Shown: positions 26,447 through 36,163, counted from the first letter of the stretch. The stretch is 64,000 nucleotides of DNA from an uncultured Flavobacteriaceae bacterium (GCA_938029725.1 CALHGE010000020.1:85401-149400), one strand, 5' to 3'. Notes: generated from the letters alone by a model not told the origin. Translations and numbers: made by a program.

Positions 26447-28159
26447 ATGTTTAAACAAGTTGCAGTAGTAACTCTTTTTTTACTTTCTTTCATTGGTCAA
26501 GCACAAGAAGTCTCGCTTCCAGCTGATTTGAGACAGCATGCCCTTACACAATACAATTCTAGCTTATTTAACCCTACTTTTTCACTCGATAGAAATAACC
26601 CACAGTCTTTATCTTTCTGGACGAGATGGCAATGGCAAAATATCGATGCTGATCCCACGACCTTATTTTTAAACTACTCTCGAAGTTTGAATGAAAATTC
26701 TGTAGCGAGTATCGGTTTTTTTCAGCATAATACGGGAATCTACTTCAATACAGGTGCTGCATTGAATTATGCATATCAAATTGAGTTTAATCGTCTTATT
26801 AAGCTTTCTTTTGGCGCTAATATTTTTGGGTTTAAGCAACAACTAGCTGATACCCGTTTTCCGATTACACCGATTTTAGGAATTCCACAGTCAATACCAA
26901 CAGATGACTTTATACTCCAGGTAGCGCCTGGTTTCAATTTACAGGTTGAGAATTTTTCATTGAGTTTGGCTTCAGAAAATTTATTTGATTATAATTTTAC
27001 AGATAATGCGGCTAATACAGCTGCTTCAGATAAGAGCTTTATGGGTATGGCATCGTATGACTTTCCGGTAAAGGCATCCGATTCAACGGCATATGTACGC
27101 CCTTCTATCTATTTGCGAACCATTCCAGAGCAGGCAAATCAAATAGGTCTCAATGTTCTTTTTAGCACTCAGAAATTTTGGTTGCAATCGGGTTACAATA
27201 ATTTTTATGGAATTTCTGTTGGTGCTGGTGGAACTTTTTTCAATCGCTTCTCTTTAGGCGCTTTGGTAGAATTAGGAACAGCTGCTTCGTTGAATTCTAA
27301 GGATCCATCCTTTGAACTAGTTGCTTCCTATTTTCTAGGAAAACCTGAACAAAGGAGACCGTTGGTAGCCAGTGGTATTCTCGAGGAAAATAAGAAAGAA
27401 GTCGTTTTAACAGAGGCTAAACTTACAAACGAGCAAATACAAGAGGAGCTGGAAAAAGCACAGCAGTTGTCTAGTAAAGATGAGTTAAAAAAGATGGCGC
27501 CTATAGATAACCAAGAGGGTTTAGATGAGGATCAGCTTGCTGATAAAAACACAACTAAAGAAGCGAAGAAGGCGTCTAGAAGGTTGGCTGCTGATCAAAA
27601 GACTTTAGAGAAACAGCAACGTAAAGACGAAATGGCAGCGGTAAAAAATGAGAAAGAAGTCTTAGTGCTCTTAGAAGAACAGAAACAACAAGAACAACTT
27701 AGGAAGACAAAAGAGGTAGCGGCCGTAGCTCAGAATCAAAGAATTGAACAGCAAAGAAAATTAGATTCTATTAAAAAGGCTAATGAGTTAAAAAAAGCTA
27801 CCGCTCAGAAGGAAACACAGGCGGAGGCTAGCGCAGATAATGTCAAGCAAGTAGAACCTGAAGTAGTTACCTTAAAAGCGGGGGAAAAATATGAAGAGGT
27901 GGCCAAAGAAGAAGGCTTGGAACCGGGGTATTATTTAATAGCAAATGTCTTTGGCACTAAAAAGTATTTTGATGCTTTTATGAGAGACCTTATCAATAAA
28001 GGAATGCGGCCAAAGTCATTCTATAGAAGTGCGAACAAGTATAATTATGCCTACCTAGAGCGTTATGATACCATACGCGCAGCAAGACAAGCAAGAGATA
28101 GTAAGTTTAATGGTGAGTATAGTGGCAAAACATGGATTTTTAGGGTAGTAGGTAACTAA
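26447..28159 (+). CDS. PorP/SprF family type IX secretion outer-membrane protein with C-terminal extension
   Basis: A 570-residue protein. Residues 1-20 are a signal peptide (FIGQAQ cut). Residues about 22-300 are the PorP/SprF beta-barrel domain: it starts LPADLRQHALTQYNSSLFNPTFS and contains repeated amphipathic strands; PorP/SprF proteins anchor and secrete CTD proteins with the type IX system. Residues about 310-480 form a charged coiled coil rich in K, E, Q and A. The last ~85 residues (GEKYEEVAKEEGLEPGYYLI onward, ending GKTWIFRVVGN) resemble a SPOR-like fold, which would bind peptidoglycan. An earlier in-frame TTG exists at 26441; the ATG is preferred. Confidence 0.88.
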   Translation: MFKQVAVVTLFLLSFIGQAQEVSLPADLRQHALTQYNSSLFNPTFSLDRNNPQSLSFWTRWQWQNIDADPTTLFLNYSRSLNENSVASIGFFQHNTGIYFNTGAALNYAYQIEFNRLIKLSFGANIFGFKQQLADTRFPITPILGIPQSIPTDDFILQVAPGFNLQVENFSLSLASENLFDYNFTDNAANTAASDKSFMGMASYDFPVKASDSTAYVRPSIYLRTIPEQANQIGLNVLFSTQKFWLQSGYNNFYGISVGAGGTFFNRFSLGALVELGTAASLNSKDPSFELVASYFLGKPEQRRPLVASGILEENKKEVVLTEAKLTNEQIQEELEKAQQLSSKDELKKMAPIDNQEGLDEDQLADKNTTKEAKKASRRLAADQKTLEKQQRKDEMAAVKNEKEVLVLLEEQKQQEQLRKTKEVAAVAQNQRIEQQRKLDSIKKANELKKATAQKETQAEASADNVKQVEPEVVTLKAGEKYEEVAKEEGLEPGYYLIANVFGTKKYFDAFMRDLINKGMRPKSFYRSANKYNYAYLERYDTIRAARQARDSKFNGEYSGKTWIFRVVGN

Positions 28160-28179
28160 ATTTATCTCTATTCAATACC

Positions 28180-28213
28180 ATAAAAAAGAGGCTCAATTGA
28201 GCCTCTTTTTTAT
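28180..28213. terminator. Perfect palindromic bidirectional terminator
   Basis: A 34-base perfect palindrome: 17-base arms beginning ATAAAAAAGAGGCTCAA meet in the middle with no loop. With six T on either strand it can stop both the PorP/SprF transcript and the convergent TetR transcript. Confidence 0.9.
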
Positions 28214-28232
28214 GCCTTTAAACTTATGAGAA

Positions 28233-28829
28233 TTATTTTTTTGTTTCTTTCTTAACTAGCTGTTCTAGATATGCTACCGTATTTATCAAATATTTTCTAT
28301 CATTGGTGATTGTTGACATCGCTACGGCGCCTTGAATCATTGTATATAGTTGTTTCGCAAATTGAAGTGGAGTTACTGGTATTCGTAGTTCGCCAGAATT
28401 TACCCCATTTTCAAAGACCAAGGCTATTTTACCCTCGATTGTTTTTATGGTTTCCTTTGCTGCAGCGCTTAATAAAGAATTGTTGTGCTGTGCATCAACA
28501 CCTACGTTTAAAATAGGGCATCCCCCCATGTCTGTCGTAAATGCATCATAGTTACGGTAAAAGCCCGTTAGTTTTAATATTTTTTCCATAGCGGTATTCC
28601 CTTGGCTTAATTTCTCCTCAATTTTTTCCAATAACTTATTGCTGTTGTATTGAAATGCAGAAAGAGCCAAAGCTTCTTTATTTTCGAAATTACCGTATAA
28701 AGCTCCTTTTGTTAGCCCTGTAGCTTCGGTAAGATCGCTCATGCTGGTGCCGATATAGCCGTGTTTATTGAAAACAGGGGCAACTGTCTCAATAATAAAA
28801 GCGGTAGTTCTTTCAGCTTTGGTTGACAT
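28233..28829 (-). CDS. TetR/AcrR family transcriptional regulator
   Basis: A 198-residue one-component repressor. The N-terminal helix-turn-helix (about 8-55) shows FIIETVAPVFNKHGYIGTSM, LTEATGLTKGALYGNFENKEALAL, the typical TetR pattern. The C-terminal ligand domain (60-198) has the GGCPILNVGVDAQH stretch seen in the TetR_C_33/YjdC-like subfamily. No efflux or enzyme gene is adjacent in a way that reveals its target; its own promoter has a palindrome at 28865 that it probably binds. Confidence 0.93.
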   Translation of the reverse strand: MSTKAERTTAFIIETVAPVFNKHGYIGTSMSDLTEATGLTKGALYGNFENKEALALSAFQYNSNKLLEKIEEKLSQGNTAMEKILKLTGFYRNYDAFTTDMGGCPILNVGVDAQHNNSLLSAAAKETIKTIEGKIALVFENGVNSGELRIPVTPLQFAKQLYTMIQGAVAMSTITNDRKYLINTVAYLEQLVKKETKK

Positions 28830-28864
28830 AGGGTGTAAGCAATTTAATACGAATATAAATAAAC

Positions 28865-28884
28865 TATATACTGTGTGGTATATA
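28865..28884 (-). promoter_or_regulatory. TATATAC-N6-GTATATA palindrome, likely TetR operator
   Basis: Perfect seven-base inverted repeat with a six-base spacer, 36-55 bases upstream of the tetR ATG. Size and position fit autorepression by a TetR dimer. Confidence 0.6.
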
Positions 28885-28891
28885 TATTTAC

Positions 28892-28932
28892 AAAAAAAGC
28901 ACCCTATGGTATTTCTAACCTAAGGATGCTTT
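28892..28932 (-). terminator. Intrinsic terminator of clpB
   Basis: Read on the minus strand, GCATCCTTAGGT pairs (with one wobble and two mismatches) with ACCATAGGGTGC around a seven-base loop and is followed by seven T. It lies just after the clpB stop codon. Confidence 0.7.
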
Positions 28933-28950
28933 GAAATTAACTAAACTATT

Positions 28951-31551
28951 TTATTTTACCAATTCATTTTGATTTCTAAACACTAATTCATCATTAAAAG
29001 AATCTATTAAAACAATACTATCTGCTTTGATTGTGCCGCTTAATAGCTCCTTAGATAGATTATTCAATACCTCTTTTTGAATTACCCTTTTAATTGGTCT
29101 TGCTCCATATTGAGGGTCATATCCTTTTTTTGAAAGGTAGTTAATCGCTTCGTCAGTAGCATCAATGGTAATGTTCTGTTTGGCTACCATTTTTTTCAAT
29201 TGATCTAACTGAAGCCGTACGATTTTTGTGATGTGCGCCTCACTTAAAGGCGTAAACATAATGATGTCATCAATTCTGTTTAAAAATTCAGGACGAACAG
29301 ATTTTTTTAATAGGGCTAAAACTTCTGTCCTTGCTCTTTCGGTGGCAGTATTGATATCTTTTATACTATCAAAATTTTCTTGAATAATATGACTACCAAT
29401 ATTACTGGTCATAATAATAACCGCATTTTTGAAATCAGCAACTCGTCCTTTGTTATCTGTAAGTCTTCCTTCATCAAGAACTTGCAGTAACACATTGAAT
29501 GTATCGGGGTGTGCTTTTTCAATCTCGTCCAATAATATGACAGAGTAGGGGCGGCGTCTAACGGCTTCGGTAAGTTGCCCTCCTTCATCATAGCCAACAT
29601 ACCCTGGAGGTGCTCCAACTAAACGGCTCACAGAATGACTTTCTTGATACTCACTCATATCAATTCGTGTCATTGCGTTTTCGTCATCAAAAAGATATGA
29701 TGCTAGCTTTTTTGCTAGTTCTGTTTTACCTACACCGGTAGTTCCTAGGAAAAGAAAAGAGCCAATAGGTTTTCTAGTGTCTTGCAGGCCAGCTCTACTA
29801 CGTCTAATAGCATCTGAAACGGCAGTAATAGCCTCTTCTTGGCCAACAACTCTTTTGTGTAAAACTTTTTCTAGTAGTAATAATTTTTCACGTTCACTCT
29901 GTAGCATTTTAGTTACTGGAATTCCAGTCCATTTAGCGATAACCTCTGCGATATCTTCGGTAGTTACTTCCTCTTTTATAAGTGTTCCTGCATCTTGTTG
30001 CGCTTGTAATTCCAATTGTAGAAGCTCCAATTTTTCTTGGGCGTCTTTAATTTTTCCATATCTAAGTTCTGCAACTTGACCGTAATTTCCATTTCGTTCA
30101 GCGCGTTCTGCTTCTTGCTTGTAGTTTTCAATATCTTGTTTTGTTTTTTGGATATTGTCTACTACTATTTTTTCACTTTCCCACTTTGCAAAAATTTCAT
30201 TTCGTTCCTCTTTTAAATTTGCAAGGTCCGCATTCAGTGATTTTAATTTCGCCTTGTCTTCTTCTCTTTTTATAGCTTCAATCTCAATTTCTAATTGCAT
30301 TACCCTACGATCTAAAACATCTAGTTCTTCAGGTTTTGAATTGATTTCCATTCGGAGTTTGGAGGCGGCCTCATCCATTAAATCAATAGCCTTATCTGGT
30401 AGAAATCGGTTTGTGATATAGCGTTGAGAAAGTTCGACTGCAGCAATTACAGCTTCATCTTTGATGCGTACTTTGTGATGTGCTTCGTATTTTTCTTTGA
30501 TGCCTCTTAGTATTGAAATCGCACTTTCTGTATCTGGCTCATTAACAATTACCTTTTGAAACCTTCGCTCTAAAGCCTTGTCTTTTTCAAAGTATTTTTG
30601 ATATTCGTCTAAAGTGGTTGCTCCAATTGCTCTAAGTTCACCACGTGCTAAGGCCGGTTTTAAAATGTTTGCCGCATCCATTGCTCCTTGTCCGCCTCCA
30701 GCACCGACTAAGGTGTGTATCTCATCAATGAAAAGCACAATGTCACCATCGGAAGATGTTACTTCTTTTATAACGGATTTTAAGCGCTCTTCAAATTCAC
30801 CTTTATATTTTGCGCCAGCAATTAAAGCACCCATATCTAAAGAATAAATGACTTTGTTCTTTAGATTTTCTGGCACGTCTCCTTGTATAATCCGATGAGC
30901 TAAGCCTTCTGCGATTGCTGTTTTTCCAGTGCCGGGTTCTCCAACCAAAATCGGATTATTTTTTGTTCTACGCGATAGAATTTGTAGAATTCGACGTATT
31001 TCTTCGTCTCTTCCAATCACAGGGTCTAGTTTTCCGCTATCTGCCAGGGCATTGAGGTTGCTAGCATATTTATCTAAAGAGTTATAGGTTTCTTCAGCAC
31101 TTTGCGAAGTCACTTTTCCACCTTTTCGGAGTTCTTCAATAGCCGCTTTTAAATCTTTTTCTGTTGCTCCTTGATCTTTTAGAATTTGAGCAATTTTACT
31201 TTTTGATTTAAAAATTGCAAGTAACAAATGTTCAATGGATACAAATTCATCTTCCATTTTTTTCGCTACAATACTTGCTTCAGTTATACTTTTGTTTGTC
31301 TCGCGCGAAAACATGATATCTGCGCCAGACACTTTTGGAAAACTTTCTAATTCTTTTTCAAGTATTTGATTCAGTAGATCTAAGTTAATATTTAGTTTTT
31401 TCAGTATGAAAGGAAGTACATTTTCATCTACCCTTGAAATAGCTTTGAAAAGATGTTCGTTTTCAATTTGCTGATGTCCCATAGCTTGAGTCAGCTGTTG
31501 TGCTTGCTGCACAGCTTCTTGAGATTTTATTGTGAAATTATTAAAGTTCAT
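28951..31551 (-). CDS. clpB: ATP-dependent disaggregase ClpB
   Basis: ClpB is the Hsp100 hexamer that, with DnaK, pulls proteins out of aggregates after heat stress. The 866-residue protein has the N-domain (2-145), nucleotide domain 1 with GEPGTGKTAIAEGLA (near 204) and Arg-finger loop GELRAIGATT, the long middle coiled coil (about 410-525) that separates ClpB from ClpA/C, and domain 2 with GTTGVGKTELAKKLA near 606 and ARPIKRVIQ sensor 2. Full length. The region upstream, shared with ytxJ, has an inverted repeat that may be a stress operator. Confidence 0.98.
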   Translation of the reverse strand: MNFNNFTIKSQEAVQQAQQLTQAMGHQQIENEHLFKAISRVDENVLPFILKKLNINLDLLNQILEKELESFPKVSGADIMFSRETNKSITEASIVAKKMEDEFVSIEHLLLAIFKSKSKIAQILKDQGATEKDLKAAIEELRKGGKVTSQSAEETYNSLDKYASNLNALADSGKLDPVIGRDEEIRRILQILSRRTKNNPILVGEPGTGKTAIAEGLAHRIIQGDVPENLKNKVIYSLDMGALIAGAKYKGEFEERLKSVIKEVTSSDGDIVLFIDEIHTLVGAGGGQGAMDAANILKPALARGELRAIGATTLDEYQKYFEKDKALERRFQKVIVNEPDTESAISILRGIKEKYEAHHKVRIKDEAVIAAVELSQRYITNRFLPDKAIDLMDEAASKLRMEINSKPEELDVLDRRVMQLEIEIEAIKREEDKAKLKSLNADLANLKEERNEIFAKWESEKIVVDNIQKTKQDIENYKQEAERAERNGNYGQVAELRYGKIKDAQEKLELLQLELQAQQDAGTLIKEEVTTEDIAEVIAKWTGIPVTKMLQSEREKLLLLEKVLHKRVVGQEEAITAVSDAIRRSRAGLQDTRKPIGSFLFLGTTGVGKTELAKKLASYLFDDENAMTRIDMSEYQESHSVSRLVGAPPGYVGYDEGGQLTEAVRRRPYSVILLDEIEKAHPDTFNVLLQVLDEGRLTDNKGRVADFKNAVIIMTSNIGSHIIQENFDSIKDINTATERARTEVLALLKKSVRPEFLNRIDDIIMFTPLSEAHITKIVRLQLDQLKKMVAKQNITIDATDEAINYLSKKGYDPQYGARPIKRVIQKEVLNNLSKELLSGTIKADSIVLIDSFNDELVFRNQNELVK

Positions 31552-31616
31552 ATCTATATTCTTTTAGGTATGTTTATTTTTGACTGATATAAGACAACAA
31601 TCTTACCAATACCGCC

Positions 31617-31635
31617 AGTGCGACAATTTGTCACT
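31617..31635. promoter_or_regulatory. Inverted repeat AGTGCGACAATTTGTCACT between clpB and ytxJ
   Basis: GACAA-T-TTGTC (31622-31632) is a perfect palindrome, extended by GTG/CAC with one bulged C. It is placed 66 bases before the clpB start and 90 bases before the divergent ytxJ gene, with a T8 run on its right. It may be an operator for either gene or a hairpin. Confidence 0.45.
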
Positions 31636-31723
31636 TTTTTTTAATAAAAATAAGACATTTAGGCAGGTGTAAGTAGTGGTCTAAGATGCGACTTAATCAA
31701 TATAATTAATAGACTTGAAAATT

Positions 31724-32119
31724 ATGGGTGTTTTTAACGGCTTATTTGGTGGTACTGGAAATAAAGAGAAGAAGGAAGAAAAAAGCATTCCGTGGATTGC
31801 CTTAAACTCACTCGATCAATTGGAAGATATTGAAAAAAAATCGCTAAGTAAGCCTCAGTTTATTTTTAAACATTCTACTACTTGTGGTATCAGTAGAATG
31901 GTTATCAATTTATTTAAAAGCAGTTATGATCTAACAGAGAAACAAGCAGATTTATACTATTTAGATTTGCATGCATTTAGGGAGGTTTCAAATGAGGCAG
32001 GGTATAAATTTCAGGTGATGCATCAATCGCCGCAATTATTGGTGATTAAGAACGGAACAGCTGTAGCGCATTCCTCGCATGGAGCAATTGCTGAAATTGA
32101 TTTGCAGAAGTTTATATAA
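31724..32119 (+). CDS. ytxJ: Bacillithiol system redox-active protein YtxJ
   Basis: A 131-residue monothiol thioredoxin-fold protein. The single active cysteine is in FKHSTTCGISRMV (Cys near 55). Family members are linked to bacillithiol, the low-molecular thiol used by Firmicutes and many Flavobacteriia, as bacilliredoxin-like proteins that reduce mixed disulfides. The later HQSPQLLVIKNG holds the cis-Pro. ATG at 31724 is preferred to a TTG three codons earlier. It has a good terminator and stands alone, divergent from clpB. Confidence 0.9.
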   Translation: MGVFNGLFGGTGNKEKKEEKSIPWIALNSLDQLEDIEKKSLSKPQFIFKHSTTCGISRMVINLFKSSYDLTEKQADLYYLDLHAFREVSNEAGYKFQVMHQSPQLLVIKNGTAVAHSSHGAIAEIDLQKFI

Positions 32120-32123
32120 CGAA

Positions 32124-32163
32124 AAACGTCTTTGCTTAGCATGTAGCTAGTGCAAAGACGTTT
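32124..32163 (+). terminator. Intrinsic terminator after ytxJ
   Basis: AAACGTCTTTGC (32124-32135) pairs perfectly with GCAAAGACGTTT (32152-32163) around a 16-base loop. It lies four bases after the ytxJ stop and before the convergent lipoprotein gene, so it may serve both. Confidence 0.8.
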
Positions 32164-32181
32164 GAATGTATTAATTAGCTT

Positions 32182-33369
32182 CTAGTTAAATCGGTGTCTG
32201 CCTACGATCGTTTTAATCCTTCCTTTTAAATCTTCGCCGGCATCGTACACCATCTGTTCATTAGTCGGAAATGGTAGAGAAACACGATCTAATATTGTAA
32301 TTAAATCGGTATCTAATGCTCTTTTATCTCCATTGCTACTAGCGTAGATGTGCTCAAATATAAACTCACTCGCAAGCGGATATGAGTTCAGCTGTTGTTT
32401 TGTTTTTAAATCCATATAAACCACATTTCCGGCAACTCGAGCAGATTTAAACTGAGTAAATTGATTAAAAGTACATCGAACCGTTTTGAATTTATCTACT
32501 TTAATCTTTTTACCTAGGCTGTCTTTTACGACATTTCCGTTGGTGTCAACGGCATATTTGTAGCCATCCTTTACCTGCTTCTCTTTGATGATTTCTTTTT
32601 CGCTCAATTGCTCAGGAGAAATATCGATTTGTTCAAACGAAACTTGCATGCCATAGTCATATTTGATATTTGACAAAGGCTGATTGTGGTATTTCGTCCA
32701 AAGGTCATCTAGACCTAAGGTGTTGAAATTCAATAGCTCTTCAGAGAGTCTGCTTGGAATAATTTTATTAGAGTTGTTCACTAGGTGAACCTCGACATAA
32801 TCAATACCTTTTGCATGAGCCTCTTCTATTTTCTGACTTGTATCTTCAAATCCAGGATTGATTTGTTCTAAATAAACAAAATCATCGTATGCTTTTCTGA
32901 AATCAAGTTTACTTGTCGCATTTGTCAACAAACCTTCTGCATTGTCAAATAAATACTCGGATAGGTCTTCTTTGTAGTCGATAATGTTATTTTCATAATC
33001 GCTAAAAGAAAATTCAGCATTTCTATTTTCCTCAGTAATTCGAAGTGGCAACAAAGGTCTTATTCGCTCTTGAACATTCTTTAGGTTGACATAGCTTTTG
33101 TAAATATTTTCATAGCTAGCCTCATTACCATCCTTTTCTAAAAAGGCGATATGCTTTAATTCACGATCAGTATTCTTTTTAAATGCTTCCTCCAACAGAA
33201 CAATATAGGCTTGATGCCCTTTTTTTGTTTTGTTCTCTGATAAATTTTGAATCGCATTATTTATGGCGTTCGAATAGTCACCTGCATTTATGGCCTTCTG
33301 CGTTTTTTTTACGCCTCCGCATGCAACCAATAAAACCAAAACAGGTACGAATAGTATAATTTTTTTCAT
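32182..33369 (-). CDS. Lipoprotein of unknown function, TPR-like N-terminus
   Basis: A 395-residue lipoprotein (VACGG, Cys17). Residues 20-70 look like one TPR-type helical pair (KAINAGDYSNAINNAIQNL ...), followed by charged helical segments up to 170, then a mostly beta C-terminal half (FEQIDISPEQLSEK, VRCTFNQFTQFKSARVAG, LNSYPLASEFIFEHIYA). I recognise it only as a conserved flavobacterial lipoprotein; no enzyme motif is visible. It is a single gene between two convergent or divergent neighbours and has about 120 bases of own upstream region. Confidence 0.7.
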   Translation of the reverse strand: MKKIILFVPVLVLLVACGGVKKTQKAINAGDYSNAINNAIQNLSENKTKKGHQAYIVLLEEAFKKNTDRELKHIAFLEKDGNEASYENIYKSYVNLKNVQERIRPLLPLRITEENRNAEFSFSDYENNIIDYKEDLSEYLFDNAEGLLTNATSKLDFRKAYDDFVYLEQINPGFEDTSQKIEEAHAKGIDYVEVHLVNNSNKIIPSRLSEELLNFNTLGLDDLWTKYHNQPLSNIKYDYGMQVSFEQIDISPEQLSEKEIIKEKQVKDGYKYAVDTNGNVVKDSLGKKIKVDKFKTVRCTFNQFTQFKSARVAGNVVYMDLKTKQQLNSYPLASEFIFEHIYASSNGDKRALDTDLITILDRVSLPFPTNEQMVYDAGEDLKGRIKTIVGRHRFN

Positions 33370-33489
33370 AACGATATATTTAAGGTTTTAAGGTGTTAGT
33401 TCAACAGCCGTGCCAAAAACGTATCTACTGCTAACGCAAAACTATAAACTATCGTATAACTTCGATAAACTAAAGGCTAAGTGAAATAA

Positions 33490-34776
33490 TCAATCTTTAA
33501 TTTTTAATGCAGGAAGTAGTTTTGTTATTACTTCGCCGAAACCAATATGAACGCCGTTTTTTTTACAATGCCCCGTTAAAATAACCGTATCATTATCCTC
33601 TATAAATTTTCTTGTTTGGCCATTTTTTAGAGGTACGGGTTTTGTTCCCTGCCATGAAAGTTCTAGCATAGACCCATAAGAGTCTGGCGTGGGGCCCGAT
33701 ATCGTTCCACTGCCCATCATGTCACCGCTATTTACAAGGCAGCCATTTATGGTATGGTGGGCCAATTGCTGAGACATTGTCCAATACATGTGCTTGAAAT
33801 TTGACTTTGTAATCGATGTGGCTTCTTCATTTTCAGGCTGTATAGCCACTTCAAGATGAATATCAAAACTGTGTTTTCCTGATTGTTGTAGGTATGGAAA
33901 AGGCACTGGGTCTTGCGCCGGACTAGCTACTCTAAAAGGTTCTAAGGCATCCATGGTGACGATCCAAGGTGAAATCGAGGAAGCAAAATTCTTTGCTAAA
34001 AACGGGCCTAGTGGTACATATTCCCATTTTTGAATGTCTCTTGCACTCCAATCATTGAAGAGGACCATTCCAAAAATATTGTCTTCTGCCTTATCAATAG
34101 GAACCGGTTCTCCTAATACGTTTGCATTACCCGTGATAAAAGCCATTTCCAATTCAAAATCAACTAAACGTGAAGGTCCAAAAACTGGTTTTTCTGCTCC
34201 TTTTGGAAAAGTTTGCCCTAAAGGCCTTTTAATTGGTGTTCCGCTAGGAATAATGGTTGAACTTCTACCGTGATAGCCTACTGGTATGTGCAACCAATTC
34301 GGAAGTAATGCATTTTCAGGATCACGAAACATGGTTCCTACATTCGTTGCATGTTCTTTGCTCGAATAAAAATCAGTGTAGTCACCAATCTGAGCAGGTA
34401 GCTGCATTTCTATTTCATCTGTAGAAAAGAGAATTATCTTTTTATCTTCTTCCTTATCTTGCAGGCTGTGATTTTCTTTGTCAAAAATTTCGCTAATACG
34501 ATTGCGCACCGCTCGCCAAGTGGTTTTTCCTTCTGAAATAAATTTGTTTAGCGTGTCTTGTGAAAAAACATCTTCCTTAAAAGAAATACCGTCAAAATAA
34601 CCCAATCGATGCAACGCACCTAAATCAATGGCATAATCACCTATTCTAGTTCCAATTGTGACAATGTCATCGCTTGTCGAAAAAACACCAAAAGGAATAT
34701 TTTGAATTGGAAAATCAGAATTTTCGGCTACTTTTAACCATGTTTTTTTATTTGGATTATTTGTGTTTGCAGGCAT
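33490..34776 (-). CDS. fahA: Fumarylacetoacetase
   Basis: Fumarylacetoacetase cleaves fumarylacetoacetate to fumarate and acetoacetate, the last step of tyrosine and homogentisate breakdown. The 428-residue protein has the N-terminal SH3-like domain and the catalytic FAH domain with YTDFYSSKEHATNVG (metal Asp and catalytic His), PVGYHGRSSTI, the FELEMAFITG acidic pair and NDWSARDIQKWEYVPLGPF. All metal ligands are present. It stands alone and is divergent from glyA; the other tyrosine-degradation genes are not in this window. Confidence 0.95.
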   Translation of the reverse strand: MPANTNNPNKKTWLKVAENSDFPIQNIPFGVFSTSDDIVTIGTRIGDYAIDLGALHRLGYFDGISFKEDVFSQDTLNKFISEGKTTWRAVRNRISEIFDKENHSLQDKEEDKKIILFSTDEIEMQLPAQIGDYTDFYSSKEHATNVGTMFRDPENALLPNWLHIPVGYHGRSSTIIPSGTPIKRPLGQTFPKGAEKPVFGPSRLVDFELEMAFITGNANVLGEPVPIDKAEDNIFGMVLFNDWSARDIQKWEYVPLGPFLAKNFASSISPWIVTMDALEPFRVASPAQDPVPFPYLQQSGKHSFDIHLEVAIQPENEEATSITKSNFKHMYWTMSQQLAHHTINGCLVNSGDMMGSGTISGPTPDSYGSMLELSWQGTKPVPLKNGQTRKFIEDNDTVILTGHCKKNGVHIGFGEVITKLLPALKIKD

Positions 34777-34854
34777 ATAGAAATTGTTTGTTTTTTTTTA
34801 ATAAATTCCTGTTCAAATATATTCTTTTCTTATAATTTTACTGCTTGCAATTTG

Positions 34855-34862
34855 TATTTTTG
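34855..34862 (+). promoter_or_regulatory. -7 promoter box TATTTTTG ahead of glyA
   Basis: TATTTTTG fits the TAnnTTTG consensus exactly, 27 bases before the glyA ATG, in a T-rich region without a clear -33 TTG. Confidence 0.55.
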
Positions 34863-34888
34863 CACTTCATTTAACATAAACCTTGAAT

Positions 34889-36163
34889 ATGCAACGCGAC
34901 GAGATAATATTTGACCTGATTAATGAGGAGAAAGAACGTCAACTTAGTGGTATAGAGCTTATTGCTTCTGAAAACTTCACTAGTCCGCAAGTGATGGAAG
35001 CCTGTGGTTCAGTGCTCACCAATAAGTATGCAGAGGGCTATCCAGGAAAACGGTATTACGGAGGTTGCGAGGTTGTTGATAAAATTGAACAATTGGCAAT
35101 AGACCGTGCCAAAGAATTATTTGGAGCAGCATACGCTAATGTTCAACCTCACTCGGGGTCGCAAGCTAATGCTTCGGTATATCATGCATGTCTAAAGCCA
35201 GGTGATACCATTCTTGGTTTTGACCTATCGCATGGAGGGCATTTAACACATGGGTCTCCTGTGAATTTTTCAGGAAGACTATACAATCCGGTTTTTTACG
35301 GGGTAGAGGAAGAAACGGGAGTTTTAAACTACGACAAAATACAAGAGATTGCTACGCGCGAAAAACCCAAAATGATTATTGCCGGCGCTTCTGCTTATTC
35401 TAGAGATATGGACTTTGAACGTTTTCGTGAAATCGCGGATAGTGTTGGCGCGCTTTTGTTAGCTGATATTTCTCATCCTGCAGGGTTAATTGCTAAAGGG
35501 ATATTAAATGATCCTATTCCACATTGCCATATTGTGACCACAACTACGCATAAAACATTGAGAGGGCCTAGGGGAGGGCTTATCTTAATGGGAGAAGATT
35601 TTGATAATCCGTTTGGAATTACTTTAAAAAATGGAAGTCTTCGAAAAATGTCGGCCTTATTGAATTTGGCTGTTTTTCCAGGAAATCAAGGTGGACCACT
35701 TGAGCATATTATAGCAGGTAAGGCGATCGCATTTGGAGAGGCTTTAGAAGACAGCTTTTTACACTACATGCTTCAAGTGAAGAAAAATGCCGAAGCAATG
35801 GCTGCTGCATTTGTCGCAAAAGAGTACAAGATTATTTCTGGAGGAACAGATAATCATATGATGTTAATTGATCTTCGCAACAAGAACATCACAGGAAAAG
35901 ACGCGGAAAGAGTTTTGGTAGAGGCTGATATTACTGCGAACAAAAATATGGTGCCGTTTGATGATAAATCACCTTTCGTTACTTCTGGAATAAGATTTGG
36001 TACCGCTGCGATTACAACAAGAGGCTTAGTAGAAAGCGATATGGCTTCTATTGTTGACTTGGTAGACCTAGTCTTAACAAACCCTGAAGATCAAGTTAAA
36101 ATTGCTGATGTTAAATCAAAAGTCAATCAATTGATGGAGGGTAGAGCCCTTTTTAATTCATAG
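34889..36163 (+). CDS. glyA: Serine hydroxymethyltransferase
   Basis: GlyA converts serine and tetrahydrofolate to glycine and 5,10-methylene-THF, the main one-carbon source. The 424-residue PLP enzyme has [13 protein letters not shown], the [15 protein letters not shown] loop, [12 protein letters not shown], and the Schiff-base lysine in [13 protein letters not shown] (near 225). The ATG at 34889 is preferred to a TTG two codons before. A TAnnTTTG box lies just upstream. A shared terminator separates it from the convergent gene. Confidence 0.98.
   Translation: MQRDEIIFDLINEEKERQLSGIELIASENFTSPQVMEACGSVLTNKYAEGYPGKRYYGGCEVVDKIEQLAIDRAKELFGAAYANVQPHSGSQANASVYHACLKPGDTILGFDLSHGGHLTHGSPVNFSGRLYNPVFYGVEEETGVLNYDKIQEIATREKPKMIIAGASAYSRDMDFERFREIADSVGALLLADISHPAGLIAKGILNDPIPHCHIVTTTTHKTLRGPRGGLILMGEDFDNPFGITLKNGSLRKMSALLNLAVFPGNQGGPLEHIIAGKAIAFGEALEDSFLHYMLQVKKNAEAMAAAFVAKEYKIISGGTDNHMMLIDLRNKNITGKDAERVLVEADITANKNMVPFDDKSPFVTSGIRFGTAAITTRGLVESDMASIVDLVDLVLTNPEDQVKIADVKSKVNQLMEGRALFNS

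Noticed and set aside
29777..30847. Open frames on the plus strand opposite clpB
   Set aside because: They are antisense shadows of a strongly conserved gene and have serine-rich, low-complexity translations.
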